In this document: positions 48,753-61,635 of the stretch, one piece after another | Position numbering within the stretch: the first letter of the stretch is position 1 | Layout: each line of letters begins with the position of its first letter | Assembly: GCA_036345935.2 (NCBI GenBank) | Contig: JADWOT020000001.1 | Span: 4,132,715 to 4,196,714, forward strand | Direction of reading: 5' to 3' | DNA length: 64,000 nt | From: Taenia hydatigena | Taxonomy: Eukaryota; Platyhelminthes; Cestoda; Cyclophyllidea; Taeniidae | Made by a program: the position numbers and the translations under genes | Notes under the pieces: generated by a model | Databases searched by the model: none | Seen by the model: only the letters and a program-made list of their open reading frames with translations | Told to the model about the DNA's origin: nothing

Positions 48753-49073
48753 CGACAGCGATTGCAGTTTGCCGTAACCAATAACCACAGGTGCTAATTG
48801 AGGTTGGTTTTATTCCTTTCATCATCATCGGCGTGGGAGTCCGCAGTCACCTTATGCATACTCTGCGCATGGAGTTGAATTACTTCGACTACCACCACCA
48901 CTCAGGGCCGCACTTTGCACCACGCATTCCATGTTCTTTTGTACTGGCGCAACTCTATCGCTATTTTCGCACAGTCAGATTGCTGTTCTGAGCTGCGATT
49001 GTTTGATGCATTGAATGTGATCTGTGGATTTACTTTCTGTAGGTGGGTGCGTGTACCTCATCACAACCAAACA

Positions 49074-49253
49074 ATGGACAGCTCGACTTCACAGGACGAA
49101 CCCTCGTCACCACAGCAATCGTACACGCCGGTGTACGTTGACGCCGACTATCCCGACTTGATGCAGGACGCACTGCGGACGCACGTTGGCTCCGATACTT
49201 CATCCGATGTCAACGACTCTTCACCCCTCCCCCACACAAATGACTTAAGTTAA
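49074..49253 (+). CDS. Acidic microprotein, copy 8 (intact, variant core)
   Basis: The 59-residue ORF carries Glu33 to Ala and Trp35 to Arg in the core, plus Asp39 to Gly, Asn45 to Asp and Ser58 to Leu, identical to copy 5. The core changes hit residues kept even in old copy 6, so this variant may be non-functional. Acceptor-like CTGTAG is 31 nt before the ATG; TATA is slightly altered. Confidence 0.5.
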   Translation: MDSSTSQDEPSSPQQSYTPVYVDADYPDLMQDALRTHVGSDTSSDVNDSSPLPHTNDLS

Positions 49254-49259
49254 CTATCG

Positions 49260-52200
49260 AGCGTTGCGATGTTACACCCCATTTCCATCGCCACTACCAT
49301 GACACATGTCTCTAGTGTAAATATATTTTGCTTGTATTCAATCTCCCTTCTTTCTTGCTGTTAGCGTTTGTGCACCTGCATCACCAACCATGTTGCCAGA
49401 GTTGACGCTCCACACAACTGCTATCACATGGGATGTGTGAGCACAGAACGCACACAAACCAACAATGTCACTAGTGCCTCCATGATATAAGCTCCACCAC
49501 ATATTCAGGACAATGGAATAGATAATGAAGAGAGGGAACATGAAGTGACGGTGGGGTTAATTGGGGCGAATGAGAGAAGGGTGCGGAACTTGAACCACAT
49601 TAGCATGGGTCTGTCTGTTTGTGCAGCCACACACACAGGATTAATTGGGCGAATGTGTGTCCAAATGATTGGAGAGGTATCGAAGTGTTTATTTGCTAAA
49701 TGTCGAGCCATCTTGCGCGAAGGGGACTTACTTGTCCAACTTACGCATCGTTTTGTCAATTATTGCATAAATCTTCTAATACTTAAGAAATGATTATTTT
49801 TGCAACCTGCCAAGACGAAGTGCGTTGACACAAATATCACTAGGCGATGCAGTGGATCAAACACTGGTTGTAGTAGCAAGTTGATCTTTTCTGTCTTACT
49901 TCACACTTGACTTCAGTCTTTCTCAATTGATTGGCTGACTGACTGACTGATTACCGGGAACTACTGGCTACCCGATGGAGCAACATGAACCCGATCTCTC
50001 TAATCCCATTAATGTCCACCTCTTCTCCCACACACCCACTAACCCACCCACCCACCCATCCATCCATCCATCGCATGTTTCGTGGTATTCTATCCATTTT
50101 GTCACCTTCGCTGCTGAATGCATTCATGTGCCTAACCAGTGGCGTCAACACCTCCTTCCCTAACTGAACGGTGACGCCGAGTATGATGCTGACGCAGGTT
50201 GCCCCAGTCATTTCTAGGTGTCGCAAACGTTATTAAAATATGCCTTTGTTGGTGGAAATGCTGCCATGGCATTCCACACAACTGTTATCAAATGGTTAGG
50301 TGAGCACACAACGCACAATACGAGGCCATTCCCATGATGTCTCGACAATTTAAGTCCCATCTTTTAGTGGTCGCCAACGAGTGTTTGATTTGCCTCCTTT
50401 ACTTTTCATCCGACGAGGCTGATAATGATGCGTTGGCATGAGCTTCCATGGTATTTCCCAATCCACACTTTGTCCATCATTGCATAAACACTTCAGCACT
50501 TAAAGAATGCTTTGCGCACCACCTGCAGAGATGAACCGTTTTGTCACGCAGATGGCTATATTTAGGCACGTGAGCTTGCGTATCACTGGACGGCTATGAA
50601 TAGACCTTCGGATGTTAAATTAGGAGCAGTGAAATATGGCAACCGAATGATGAAATGGATAAAAGTACGAATGTTCGGAAATAAAATGCTTTATTTTTCC
50701 ATGTAGTATGTCGATCACTGTTCGAAAGCGCTGTCTCTTTAAGAATGTGTGTGGATGTGTGATCTCACACAATTTACTGATGTCTGCGCCTTCACATTTC
50801 GAAAGCAAATGAAATGATTTCGAGAGATTTTGGTGATTCATGGAATCTAGCTCAAGCACTAATCAAATTATACTTCATAATTTGCTGTCACTCCTTCCAG
50901 CTTAGCATAACTCAAGGGGTCCTTTCTTACAATCCATAGGAATCCACAATTTCACTTCCGACGAGCTCAGTTGAAGCGCAAGATATCGCTCTCGAGATGA
51001 CATTAAGCTAATGGAGGGTAAGAGAACACGTCACCTACCAAGGTATAGATTAATTACAAGAACATCGATTTGCCCTGAAAATCCTAGAACCGTATTGTCT
51101 ACACCGCTTTGCACTGAGCAGAACAGAATCGTAAATACGCACACAGCAGAAGTAGGCGCTATACTCAGGAGTGAGGACGCATTTGCGAGGTGTTGCGAGC
51201 CAATGCATTCTGCGATTTGTGACAGCAATTCCTGAGTGATTGACAAACATCGAAATGCCGAAGCCTGTCAAACCGAGCCTTTTAATCACTTCTGAACCTA
51301 AGAATCGGACTGGCCTGTCTAATTGAACTTACGCAATTGCCTCTCCATTTCGGTTCAATGAAATTATTTTCCAATGTCTGGACTTGCTCTGTGCTTGAAC
51401 CTAGATAATGGACTTCACAATTTTGCTTGTCGAATTTTTTTAATCAAAGTCATAAACCGAGGATCTCATTGATCAGTGCACTCTTTAGTCAGCTCTTATC
51501 AAACAGGAGCAAGATTTGGAACGTGCGTGATAGAGGGGCGAAAGTGGTCGGCACGACTTGCGAGGACGCCTATCAACCGAGTCAACGCAGCCGAACGAAT
51601 GAATGCCTCACACAGTACGTAACGTAATTAATAAAGGCAAGCTTTCAGAGAAATGAAACCTCTACTTTCACAGACGTTGGTGGTGTGCTGTGCCTATGTT
51701 ATGCCAACGTCTCCCTTTGTGCTTTGGGAACATCACAGCCCACCTCGGTCTCCCTCATTTCACAATTCTTATTCTTACCCACTTTTCGCATTTGACAGGC
51801 AATGAGATGCATGAAGCAGACTTAGTGAGAGGACACGCTAATTATGTGGTTTCAGGACTTGCGCCTTTTGCGTCAAATACGCTGTGATTTCGTCACACCA
51901 TCACCGGTCTGGTGATAGTGGTGGCATTCACTTCACCGTCTTTTGGCACATTCATTTATTTGATGCACCGATTTAATGGTTCTGGTTTCGAGAAACGTGA
52001 GCAGCGTCTATTTAGCAATGCGGTCTTATTCAAGACGAGACTGCGTTTGTCAGCTTTGATGTTGCATTGAGTTTGCAAAGGCGCAATGCTTATAAGCAAT
52101 GATTTTTCTTCCTATTTATAATGCAGGAAGCACTCTCGTAAAGACCTCAAGTTAATTTATTCAAAGCAGTTAAGAAAGCTGTTCTTAGGTAAATATGCAG

Positions 52201-53740
52201 TTTAAGAGTGAATGAACTGCTTGTCAATGATTTGCAACACCAAAGAAAACATGAGCAATCAAAATGCTGTAGAAAACGCAGCTGCGAATTTGGTGCAGAT
52301 ATGCTTTTATTTTTCGTACATTGACAAGTACACGTTTAGTTGAGCATCTTGCCACGTTCCATTGCTTTTTTCAATCTTATAATTTAACCGAAGATATTTC
52401 TGCCAAGTTTCTGTTTGCGATGACATATTGCCAGACACAAATTGTAGTGTTGTGGGACCCAATCTCACCTCACCTCACCTCGCCTCCCTCTCGTTTTGGC
52501 TTGCGAGCTAACCTCATTTACCTGTAGATTTCTTTGACCAATTACGAGGTTGTCCCTCTCCCTTCCTCTAATCTTCGATGGACATGGTAAATTGTCAAAA
52601 GCAGTGTCCTCAGTATCCTTAACTCAGGCATTGCAATTGTTACGTGAACAGACCAGCCACGGTTGATAGAAGAAAAAGTGCTGACATGAGGCAAGACAGA
52701 TAATGCCCACAAGTGCAGACATCAGCCTGCGTGATGACTCATCACCCAGAATCTTAACATTTCACTAATTGCGTCTTAATCACTGCAGAATTCACTTCCT
52801 CCACTTGCCAATATGCAGTCGTCACGGCAGCATTTCCTTCAGCAAAGATGTATTTTGACAACGTCAACGACATCTACTAATGGCTTAGACAACCTTCGCC
52901 AACAGCATGCTCTGCGTCGCAGTTAAGGCAAAGAAGGAAATGATGAAGTTGCTGATAAAGCGCATAAATGCATTTTGCTGAGAGGGTGTCGAGATGGAAA
53001 GAAGAGCAACTTGAAACAAGGCATGGGTGGATGGGTGGATGGACGTTAAGGAGGCTAGAGAGGTCAGGTTCATGTTGCTCCCTCGAGTAGACAGTAAATT
53101 CTGGCAGTCATTTAGTCCGTCTGTTAGAGGAGGCTGAACTCAGCCGCAATGTGTAAAAGACTTGGCCAAGTTGTTGCTAAGACAATCCGATGTTCTACTC
53201 CAAGGCTTAATGATCTTTGTGACAACGCATTCACTCTTGGCACGCAGCGCTAATACTAATTCCTCTCGGTTTATGCGATTCGTGCAATAATTGACAAAGT
53301 GCTGCATGAGCTAGACAAATCAATCCCTTCCACATAATGTGGCTGGACAAGTGACAAACAAGGGAATCAATTCCTCTCTACCGATCGCGCCAATTTACCA
53401 TTTGCTCCCTTATGCTCTCTTTCTCATAGAATGTTAAAGCTTACTTTGCCGGGGCACTTCCGTGATTGCCACTTTGAGTGCGTTCAGTGCTTGCTTAGCT
53501 AGAGTGACAAGAGTTGTGTGGCATGTCATCACAGGAAAATGGATTGTTGATGCAGATCTACCAGGGGCAGGAGCAAGCAAGAGGAGAGACTACAAGTGGA
53601 ATGTATTTGGAGAACTGAGATGTGTCATAAACACGGGGATGGAAATAAGGTCGAGGGTGAGTGCTCTGACATAGATGATACGATTGCGTATGCTAGACGC
53701 GCACCTTGGTTGCTAGTTTCCAAGCTTCCTAATTTAACCA
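49260..53740 (+). repeat. Modules C and E of the right duplication
   Basis: Colinear with 9510-13990. Differences are single-base changes and microsatellite units. No supported gene. Confidence 0.8.
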
Positions 53741-53763
53741 CCGAGTGTTCTAATAATAGCCAG

Positions 53764-53795
53764 CCAATGATGCTGGAGCTCACACGTCTATATAA
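53764..53795 (+). promoter_or_regulatory. CCAAT + TATATAA promoter of microgene copy 9
   Basis: CCAAT 53764-53768 and TATATAA 53789-53795, spacing 25 bp, single-CCAAT subfamily. Confidence 0.65.
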
Positions 53796-54154
53796 CGACA
53801 GTGAACGCAGAGTTCCATGTCAATAACCACAGGTGCTAACTGATATTGGTTTCATTCCTTCTAGCATCGTCGGTTCCACAGTTATCTTGCGCATGTTCTG
53901 CGTAAGGATTAGAATTTCTAACACAATAGAGCCACATTTTGCACTCTGCAATCCATATCGTTTCGTATTCGCAGAAGTGTCTCATGAAATTAGCAGAGAC
54001 AGGTTGTCAGACATTTAGAGAAAGAAATAAGTTATTGAAATCAAGCAGACTTCTAAAAGTACAATATGCTGAGCTGCGACCGTTCGGTGTATTAAATGTC
54101 ATTTCTAGATTTACTTTCTGTAGGTGGGTGAGTGTACTTCAACACAAGCAAACA

Positions 54155-54334
54155 ATGGACAGCTCGACTTCACAGGACGAACCCTCGTCACCACAGCAAT
54201 CGTACACGCCGGTGTACGTTGACGCCGACTATCCCGACTTGATGCAGGACGAACTGTGGACGCACGTTGGCTCCGATACTTCATCCAATGTCAACGACTC
54301 TTCACCCCTCCCCCACACAAATGACTCAAGTTAA
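54155..54334 (+). CDS. Acidic microprotein, copy 9 (intact)
   Basis: 59-residue consensus ORF with Asp39 to Gly. The leader is that of copy 4 (no GGT tract, single CCAAT), but the sequence from the acceptor onwards resembles copies 7 and 10 (CTTCAACACAAGC before the ATG), and the 3' region is of the copy 1/3 type. This switch at the acceptor suggests gene conversion or recombination within the cassette. It forms one end of the inverted structure 54124-58146. Confidence 0.6.
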   Translation: MDSSTSQDEPSSPQQSYTPVYVDADYPDLMQDELWTHVGSDTSSNVNDSSPLPHTNDSS

Positions 54335-57267
54335 CTATCGAGCGTTGCAATGTTACACATCATTTTTCATTCCCATTGTCATGACACATGTCTCTAGTGT
54401 AAATATATTTTGCTCGTATTCAATCTCCCTTCTTTCTTGCTGTTGGCGTTTGTGCACCTGCATCACCAACCATGTTGCCAGAGTTGACGCTCCACACAAC
54501 TGCTATCACATGGGATGCGTGAGCACAGAACGCACACAAACCAACAATGTCACTAGTGCCTCCATGATATAAGCTCCACCACATATTCAGGACAATGGAA
54601 TAGATAATGAAGAGAGGGAACATGAAGTGACGGTGGGGTTAATTGGGGCGAATGAGAGAAGGGTGCGGAACTTGAACCACATTAGCATGGGTCTGTCTGT
54701 TTGTGCAGCCACACACACAGGATTAATTGGGCGAATGTGTGTCCAAATGATTGGAGAGGTATCGAAGTGTTTATTTGCTAAATGTCGAGCCATCTTGCGC
54801 GAAGGGGACTTACTTGTCCAACTTACGCATCGTTTTGTCAATTATTGCATAAATCTTCTAATACTTAAGAAATGATTATTTTTGCAACCTGCCAAGACGA
54901 AGTGCGTTGACACAAATATCACTAGGCGATGCAGTGGATCAAACACTGGTTGTAGTAGCAAGTTGATCTTTTCTGTCTTACTTCACACTTGACTTCAGTC
55001 TTTCTCAATTGATTGGCTGACTGACTGACTGATTACCGGGAACTACTGGCTACCCGATGGAGCAACATGAACCCGATCTCTCTAATCCCATTAATGTCCA
55101 CCTCTTCTCCCACACACCCACTAACCCACCCACCCACCCATCCATCCATCGCATGTTTCGTGGTATTCTATCCATTTTGTCACCTTCGCTGCATTGCATT
55201 GCTTTCACAAAGATAACAAAGCCTTGGAGTAGAACATCAAGTTGTCTTAGTAGCGAATTGGCCTACTTTTTCACTTTGCAGTTGAGCAGCCTCCTCAACT
55301 GACGAGCGAACTGACTGCCAGAATCTGTCGCCATCTCTGGGGATCAACATGAGCCTTACCTCTCCAGCCACCCATCCACGCATGCCATGTTTCAAGTTGC
55401 TCTTCCTTCCATCTCGACACCCTCTCAGCAAAAAGGCATTTATGCGCTTTATCAGCAGCTTTATAATTCCCTTCTATGCCTTAACTGTGACGCAGTTCAT
55501 GTTGTCAGTAAAGGTTGTCAGAGCCATTTGTAGGTGTCGTTGACGTTGTCAGAGCATGTCTTTGCTGTAGTGAATGCTGATTTGCATTTCCCGAAGCGCT
55601 AAAATATCTCCCAATCATCCCATTTGCTTTCGAAATGGAAACGCTCAGACATCAGTAAACTGTGTGAGATCACAAATCTACTCCTATTTCGTAAATGGAA
55701 GGCGCCCTTCAACAGCGGTGAACGACCTACGTGGATAGAAAACAGACATTCAATTTCTACACATTCTTAATTCTATCCGTTTCATCATTCAGAGCATTGC
55801 TTTGAAGAGCCAATTATAAGCCATGAGTAAGTGCGCCGACACAACTGACGCAGATGTAGGCAGCAGTCATGTACATTGGTTGCCATATTTCACTGCTTCC
55901 AATTTAAATTCTCAAGGTCTATTCATAGCCGTCCAGTGATACGCAAGCTCACTTGTCTAAATATAGCCATCTGCGTGACAACACAGTTCATCTCTGCAGG
56001 TGGTGCGCAAAGCATTCTTTAAGTGCTGGAGTGTGTATGCAATGATGGGCAAAGTGTGGATTGGGAAAAACCATGGGAGCTCATGAGAGTGCGTCATTAT
56101 CTGCCTTGTCGGATAGGAAGGAAAGGAGGCAAATCACACTCTCTTTGGCGACAACTAAAGATGGGACTTAAATTGTCGGAACACCATGGGAATGGCCTCG
56201 TAGTGTGCGTTGTGTGCTCACCTGACCATCTGATAACAGTTGTGAGGAATGCCACGGCAGCATTTCCATCAACAAAGGCATATTTTAATAATGTTAGCCA
56301 CACCTACAAATGACTGGGACAACCTGCGTCAGCATCATACTCGGCGTCGCCGGTAAGGTAGGGAAGGAGGTGTTGAAGTCACTGGTTAGGCACATGAATG
56401 CATTCAGCAGCGAAGGCGAAAGGATGGATAGAAAAGCACCACGAAACATGCGATGGATGGATGGGTGGGTGGGTGGGTTAGTGGGTGTGTGGGAGAAGAG
56501 GTGGACATTAATGGGATTAGAGAGATCGGGTTCATGTTGCTCCATCGGGTAGCCAGTAGTTCCCGGTAATCAGTCAGTCAGTCAGCCAATCAATTGAGAA
56601 AGACTGAAGTCAAGTGTGAAGTAAGACAGAAAAGATCAACTTGCTACTACAACCAGTGTTTGATCCACTGCATCGCCTAGTGATATTTGTGTCAACGCAC
56701 TTCGTCTTGGCAGGTTGCAAAAATAATCATTTCTTAAGTATTAGAAGATTTATGCAATAATTGACAAAACGATGCGTAAGTTGGACAAGTAAGTCCCCTT
56801 CGCGCAAGATGGCTCGACATTTAGCAAATAAACACTTCGATACCTCTCCAATCATTTGGACACACATTCGCCCAATTAATCCTGTGTGTGTGGCTGCACA
56901 AACAGACAGACCCATGCTAATGTGGTTCAAGTTCCGCACCCTTCTCTCATTCGCCCCAATTAACCCCACCGTCACTTCATGTTCCCTCTCTTCATTATCT
57001 ATTCCATTGTCCTGAATATGTGGTGGAGCTTATATCATGGAGGCACTAGTGACATTGTTGGTTTGTGTGCGTTCTGTGCTCACGCATCCCATGTGATAGC
57101 AGTTGTGTGGAGCGTCAACTCTGGCAACATGGTTGGTGATGCAGGTGCACAAACGCCAACAGCAAGAAAGAAGGGAGATTGAATACGAGCAAAATATATT
57201 TACACTAGAGACATGTGTCATGACAATGGGAATGAAAAATGATGTGTAACATTGCAACGCTCGATAG

Positions 57268-57447
57268 TTAACTTGAGTCATTTGTGTGGGGGAGGGGTGA
57301 AGAGTCGTTGACATTGGATGAAGTATCGGAGCCAACGTGCGTCCACAGTTCGTCCTGCATCAAGTCGGGATAGTCGGCGTCAACGTACACCGGCGTGTAC
57401 GATTGCTGTGGTGACGAGGGTTCGTCCTGTGAAGTCGAGCTGTCCAT
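57268..57447 (-). CDS. Acidic microprotein, copy 10 (ORF intact, promoter lost)
   Basis: 59-residue ORF identical in protein to copy 9. Homology to the cassette ends exactly at TGTAG of the acceptor (about 57482); upstream on the minus strand is inverted Y sequence (GACGCAGATGTAGG). Leader and promoter are therefore missing. It is convergent to copy 9. Confidence 0.5.
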   Translation of the reverse strand: MDSSTSQDEPSSPQQSYTPVYVDADYPDLMQDELWTHVGSDTSSNVNDSSPLPHTNDSS

Positions 57448-58149
57448 TGTTTGCTTGTGTTGAAGTACACTCACCCACCTACATCTGCGTCAGTTGTGTC
57501 GGCGCACTTACTCATGGCTTATAATTGGCTCTTCAAAGCAATGCTCTGAATGATGAAACGGATAGAATTAAGAATGTGTAGAAATTGAATGTCTGTTTTC
57601 TATCCACGTAGGTCGTTCACCGCTGTTGAAGGGCGCCTTCCATTTACGAAATAGGAGTAGATTTGTGATCTCACACAGTTTACTGATGTCTGAGCGTTTC
57701 CATTTCGAAAGCAAATGGGATGATTGGGAGATATTTTAGCGCTTCGGGAAATGCAAATCAGCATTCACTACAGCAAAGACATGCTCTGACAACGTCAACG
57801 ACACCTACAAATGGCTCTGACAACCTTTACTGACAACATGAACTGCGTCACAGTTAAGGCATAGAAGGGAATTATAAAGCTGCTGATAAAGCGCATAAAT
57901 GCCTTTTTGCTGAGAGGGTGTCGAGATGGAAGGAAGAGCAACTTGAAACATGGCATGCGTGGATGGGTGGCTGGAGAGGTAAGGCTCATGTTGATCCCCA
58001 GAGATGGCGACAGATTCTGGCAGTCAGTTCGCTCGTCAGTTGAGGAGGCTGCTCAACTGCAAAGTGAAAAAGTAGGCCAATTCGCTACTAAGACAACTTG
58101 ATGTTCTACTCCAAGGCTTTGTTATCTTTGTGAAAGCAATGCAACATAA

Positions 58150-60170
58150 GAGCTGACAATCGCACTGTCTCGTCTTGAATAAGACCGCATTGCTAAACAG
58201 ACGCTGCTCACAATTTCTCGGAACCAGAACCATTAAATCGATGCATCAAATGAATAAATGTACGATAAGTCGGTGAATTGAATGCCACCAGTATCACCAG
58301 ACCGATGTTGGTGTGACTAAGTCAAAGCATATTTGACGCAAAATGCGCGAGTCCTGAAAGCACATGCTTCATGCCCTAAATTGTCTGTGAATTGCAAAGG
58401 CTAGCAAGAATAGAACTTGTGAGATGAGGGAAGCCGAAGTCGGTTGTGATGATTTCAAAGCACAAAGGGGACGATGGCGTAACATAGGCATCTGTGTATT
58501 AATCATGGTGTCCACACTGGTCCAGCACTGCGCACCACCAACACCTGCGAAAGTAGTGGTTTCGCTTATCCGAAAATTTGCCTTTATTAATCAAGTTGCA
58601 TACTGCGCGAGGCATTCATTCGTTCGGCTACGTTGACTCGGTTGATTGGCGTCCTCACAAGTCGTGTCGACCATATTCGCCTCCCAATGACGCAAGTTCC
58701 AAACCTTACTCTTCTTCAAATAAGTGCCGTTAAAAGTGCGCACAGAGCAGAAGCACTTAAAAGGCGTGGTATGACAGGGCTTCGGCATTTCGATGTTAGT
58801 CCATCACTCAGGAATTGCTGCCTCAAATCGCAGAATGCAGAGGCTCGCAAAAGCTCGCCAATGCGTCCTCAATCCTGAGTATTGCGCCCAATTCTGTTCC
58901 GCTCGCTGCAAAGCGATGGGCACAATACGGTTCCAAAAATTAGGGGCAACTTAGTGTCCTCGTAGTTAATCTATACCTTGGTAGGTGACATGTTCTCTTA
59001 CCCTCCATTAGCTTAGTGTCATCTCGAGGACGAAATCTTGCGCTTCGTGTGATCTCGTCGGAAGTGATATTGTGGATTCCTACAGATTTTGAAAGGGAAA
59101 CCCTTAAGGCTTATTGTGTTGGTAAAAGTGATAGGAAATTGTGATGCTAATTTGATTAGTGTTAGATCTACATTTTATGACTTACTGAAATCTCTCTTAA
59201 TCATTTTATTTGCTTTCGAAATGGAAACGCTCAGACATGAGTAAAATGTGGGCGATCTCAGATCTGCCCCTACTCTTCAAGAAACAGCGCTGTTCAACAG
59301 TGATCGGCACCCTACGTGGAATGAAATGAAACGTTCAAGTTCTAAAAACATTCGCGCTTTCGTCCATTTTATCATTCGGCGCATTGTTTAGGCCATGGGC
59401 AAGTGCACGTATGCAACTGACACAAATGTATACGGAAGCCATGCACCTCGGTTACCATATTTCACTGCGCCTAATTTAACTTCTGAAGGTCTATTCATAG
59501 CCGATTACTAATGCGAAACTGTACGTATTTCAAATATAGCCATTTAGTCAGGGTCAGCATCGAAGTATGCATTTGATTAATTGTCGTCTGCCTGCTTGGC
59601 GCCATCAAATTCCACAACTATATTTTGTCCATTCTATTTGAACGAAGCAAAGTGATGATACAAGACGACACCGCCGAGCAGGATGTGTGCTTTGTTAGGC
59701 CGAAGTCAAATCTCAAGGAGAATGATCTGCAACCAATTATGCATTGCATGATGAGGAAGTTTACACGCTTGCATGATTGTCTAAGCGCACAACTTTCATC
59801 CATTGGCTCTTCCTTCCTCCACCCATTCTCCTTCGCCCCATTTCATCTAGCACTCCTTACAACACAGCATCGCAGAGAGTGGTTTGTGGTTGTGACTTCT
59901 CATTTCTGCTCCAACAGCATTTCGTCGCACTCATACACCATTCTAATGAGATCAGGCATTGGGATGTTGAGGTCCGTCAATTGCACCATGTGCATAGAGC
60001 TGTGGCGTAAAATGGAAACGAGTCATTTCCTCACTAAATAACGGACGCTTAAGAATAGTAAACTCGCTTTCGATTCGGTGTTGATAGCTTTGATCTGATA
60101 ACAAATTTGCTAAATTCCCAACGCGAATTCCATCAACCAAAAGTGGATTAGTTTTGTCGCAGAATAGAAT
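58150..60170 (-). repeat. Module D, inverted copy
   Basis: Reverse complement of 44000-46100. Open frames at 59618-60041 mirror those of 5266-5659 and 44211-44604 but on whichever strand the module lies, and they differ by frameshifts, so I do not call a gene. Confidence 0.75.
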
Positions 60171-60437
60171 TTTTGTCCATTAACAAGTCCGCTTTTCTCC
60201 TTCCACCCATATTCTGCCGCGGTGTGGAGTCACCGCAAATAATTATGCAGCGGCTTTGGCTTTCACGCTATGAGAGTTCGGATCTGATGAAGGACATGAA
60301 GGGTGGAAATGCATTAGAAAATCACAAGGCGAGACGGACGTAAGATTAGGCACAAGCAAGATGTAAAGTCAATTTTGGCGATCTTGATAACGACACGACT
60401 CTAAAACTACATCCGAATCATCGGTGTTTAATTTGTT

Positions 60438-61635
60438 ATTCCCGTGTCATCCAACGTGCAGTTCCCATATATATATTGCGTTGTGCCAAAAACAAGCAGG
60501 AAGGAGTAGTGTGATCGTGGTGGGGAATTTCAGAGAACGTTGAGCCTGAGCCACATGTGCAAAAGTGTGCGGTTTCCTTGCACCGGACGCGTCTGCAGTC
60601 GTGGACTGAACTGGTTATTGTGCAATACATTAGCTCACTGTGGTGGCAGCCTATGGAGGAATCGAGTGAAGAGCAGTACTGTCAGCAGTCATCTATCCAA
60701 CTAATCCAGAGCGTAATTTATAATGAATAACGTTCCGTTTCGCTGAACTCCTTTGAATTGCTTATTAACCAAATTAATGCCTGAAATCGTACACTTGATG
60801 GACTACAATTAGTCGAATAAGAGTCACATAAACGAGGTCATCCATGGTGTGCTTTAGTGGGGAAAGAAGTGTTCTCACATGGGAACAATGTGAATATTTG
60901 CAATGACTTAAAGAACAGTAAGAGGGCGTTTGCATAACACACTTGGTTGTTTAATTGGGAGGAGATTTATGATCTTGCCACCTTGATGTTGACATGAGCC
61001 CACGCACATCGTAGGGCCAACACCGGCAATACTGGAGACTTTCCTCTGTTTAAAGGCATGCATCCCTGATTCTGCCAATGTCGCTTTCTGTTCAGTTTTG
61101 CTTGGAAGATCTCAGTTTGAGCAAATTTGATTTATTTAGTTTGGGTGAATTAACGGTTTTGGGGACTTCCACTGCCCCTTCAGTTCCACGAGCATGACCA
61201 TTAATAGTCTTTTACTCTTAAAATGCGAATAAATGCTGCCAAGCATACCATAACTCCACAAAGTTTGATGCAATACAAAGATGCATTAGTAATTACGTAA
61301 TCTTGTTGAACTGAAAGCTAACACAAGCAAGAATGATTCGATTGGTACTGTTTCAATCCTTAACATGTTCTTTGTGATCCATTCTTGTATCAACGATGTG
61401 CCCCTTGTGGGCGAGGACATGGCATTGGGAAGGCGGAACACTCGCAAACACCTGCGTGTCCTGGGCAGCTTCCGCATTTCCTTCCTATGCATCGTGATCA
61501 TCACTTCAGACGTACACTGAACAAGCGCTCTTAGACTGATTTAGACTTCTTGCCCCCAATCCTGCAGTCCCACCTCCATGGTACGTATATCGGTACAGGC
61601 CAAAAGCATAGTCGCTCCTGGTGATAACATTTTGC
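60438..61635 (-). repeat. Inverted duplication, right arm (partner 39355-40552)
   Basis: High-identity reverse complement of 39355-40552, including the old module A copy at 60590-61080. Edges are sharp on both sides. Confidence 0.8.

Larger units (their letters stand above)
43100..54340 (+). repeat. Large direct duplication, right copy (partner 4.1-14.6 kb)
   Basis: Colinear with 4100-14590. It retains the segment 45601-46550 that the left copy has lost and has a shorter GGT tract. It includes microgene copies 7, 8 and 9. The colinearity stops just after the microgene ORF (about 54350/14600), where the two 3' regions belong to different variants. Confidence 0.9.
54124..58146. repeat. Interleaved inverted repeats (order X Y Z X' Y')
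   Basis: X (54124-55185) is inverted at 56430-57484, and Y (55190-55862) is inverted at 57478-58146. A plain palindrome would give X Y Z Y' X'; here the second arm pair is in the opposite order. Z (55862-56330) is an inverted part of module E. Y carries a diverged module C/E mix without a stable ORF. Confidence 0.8.
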
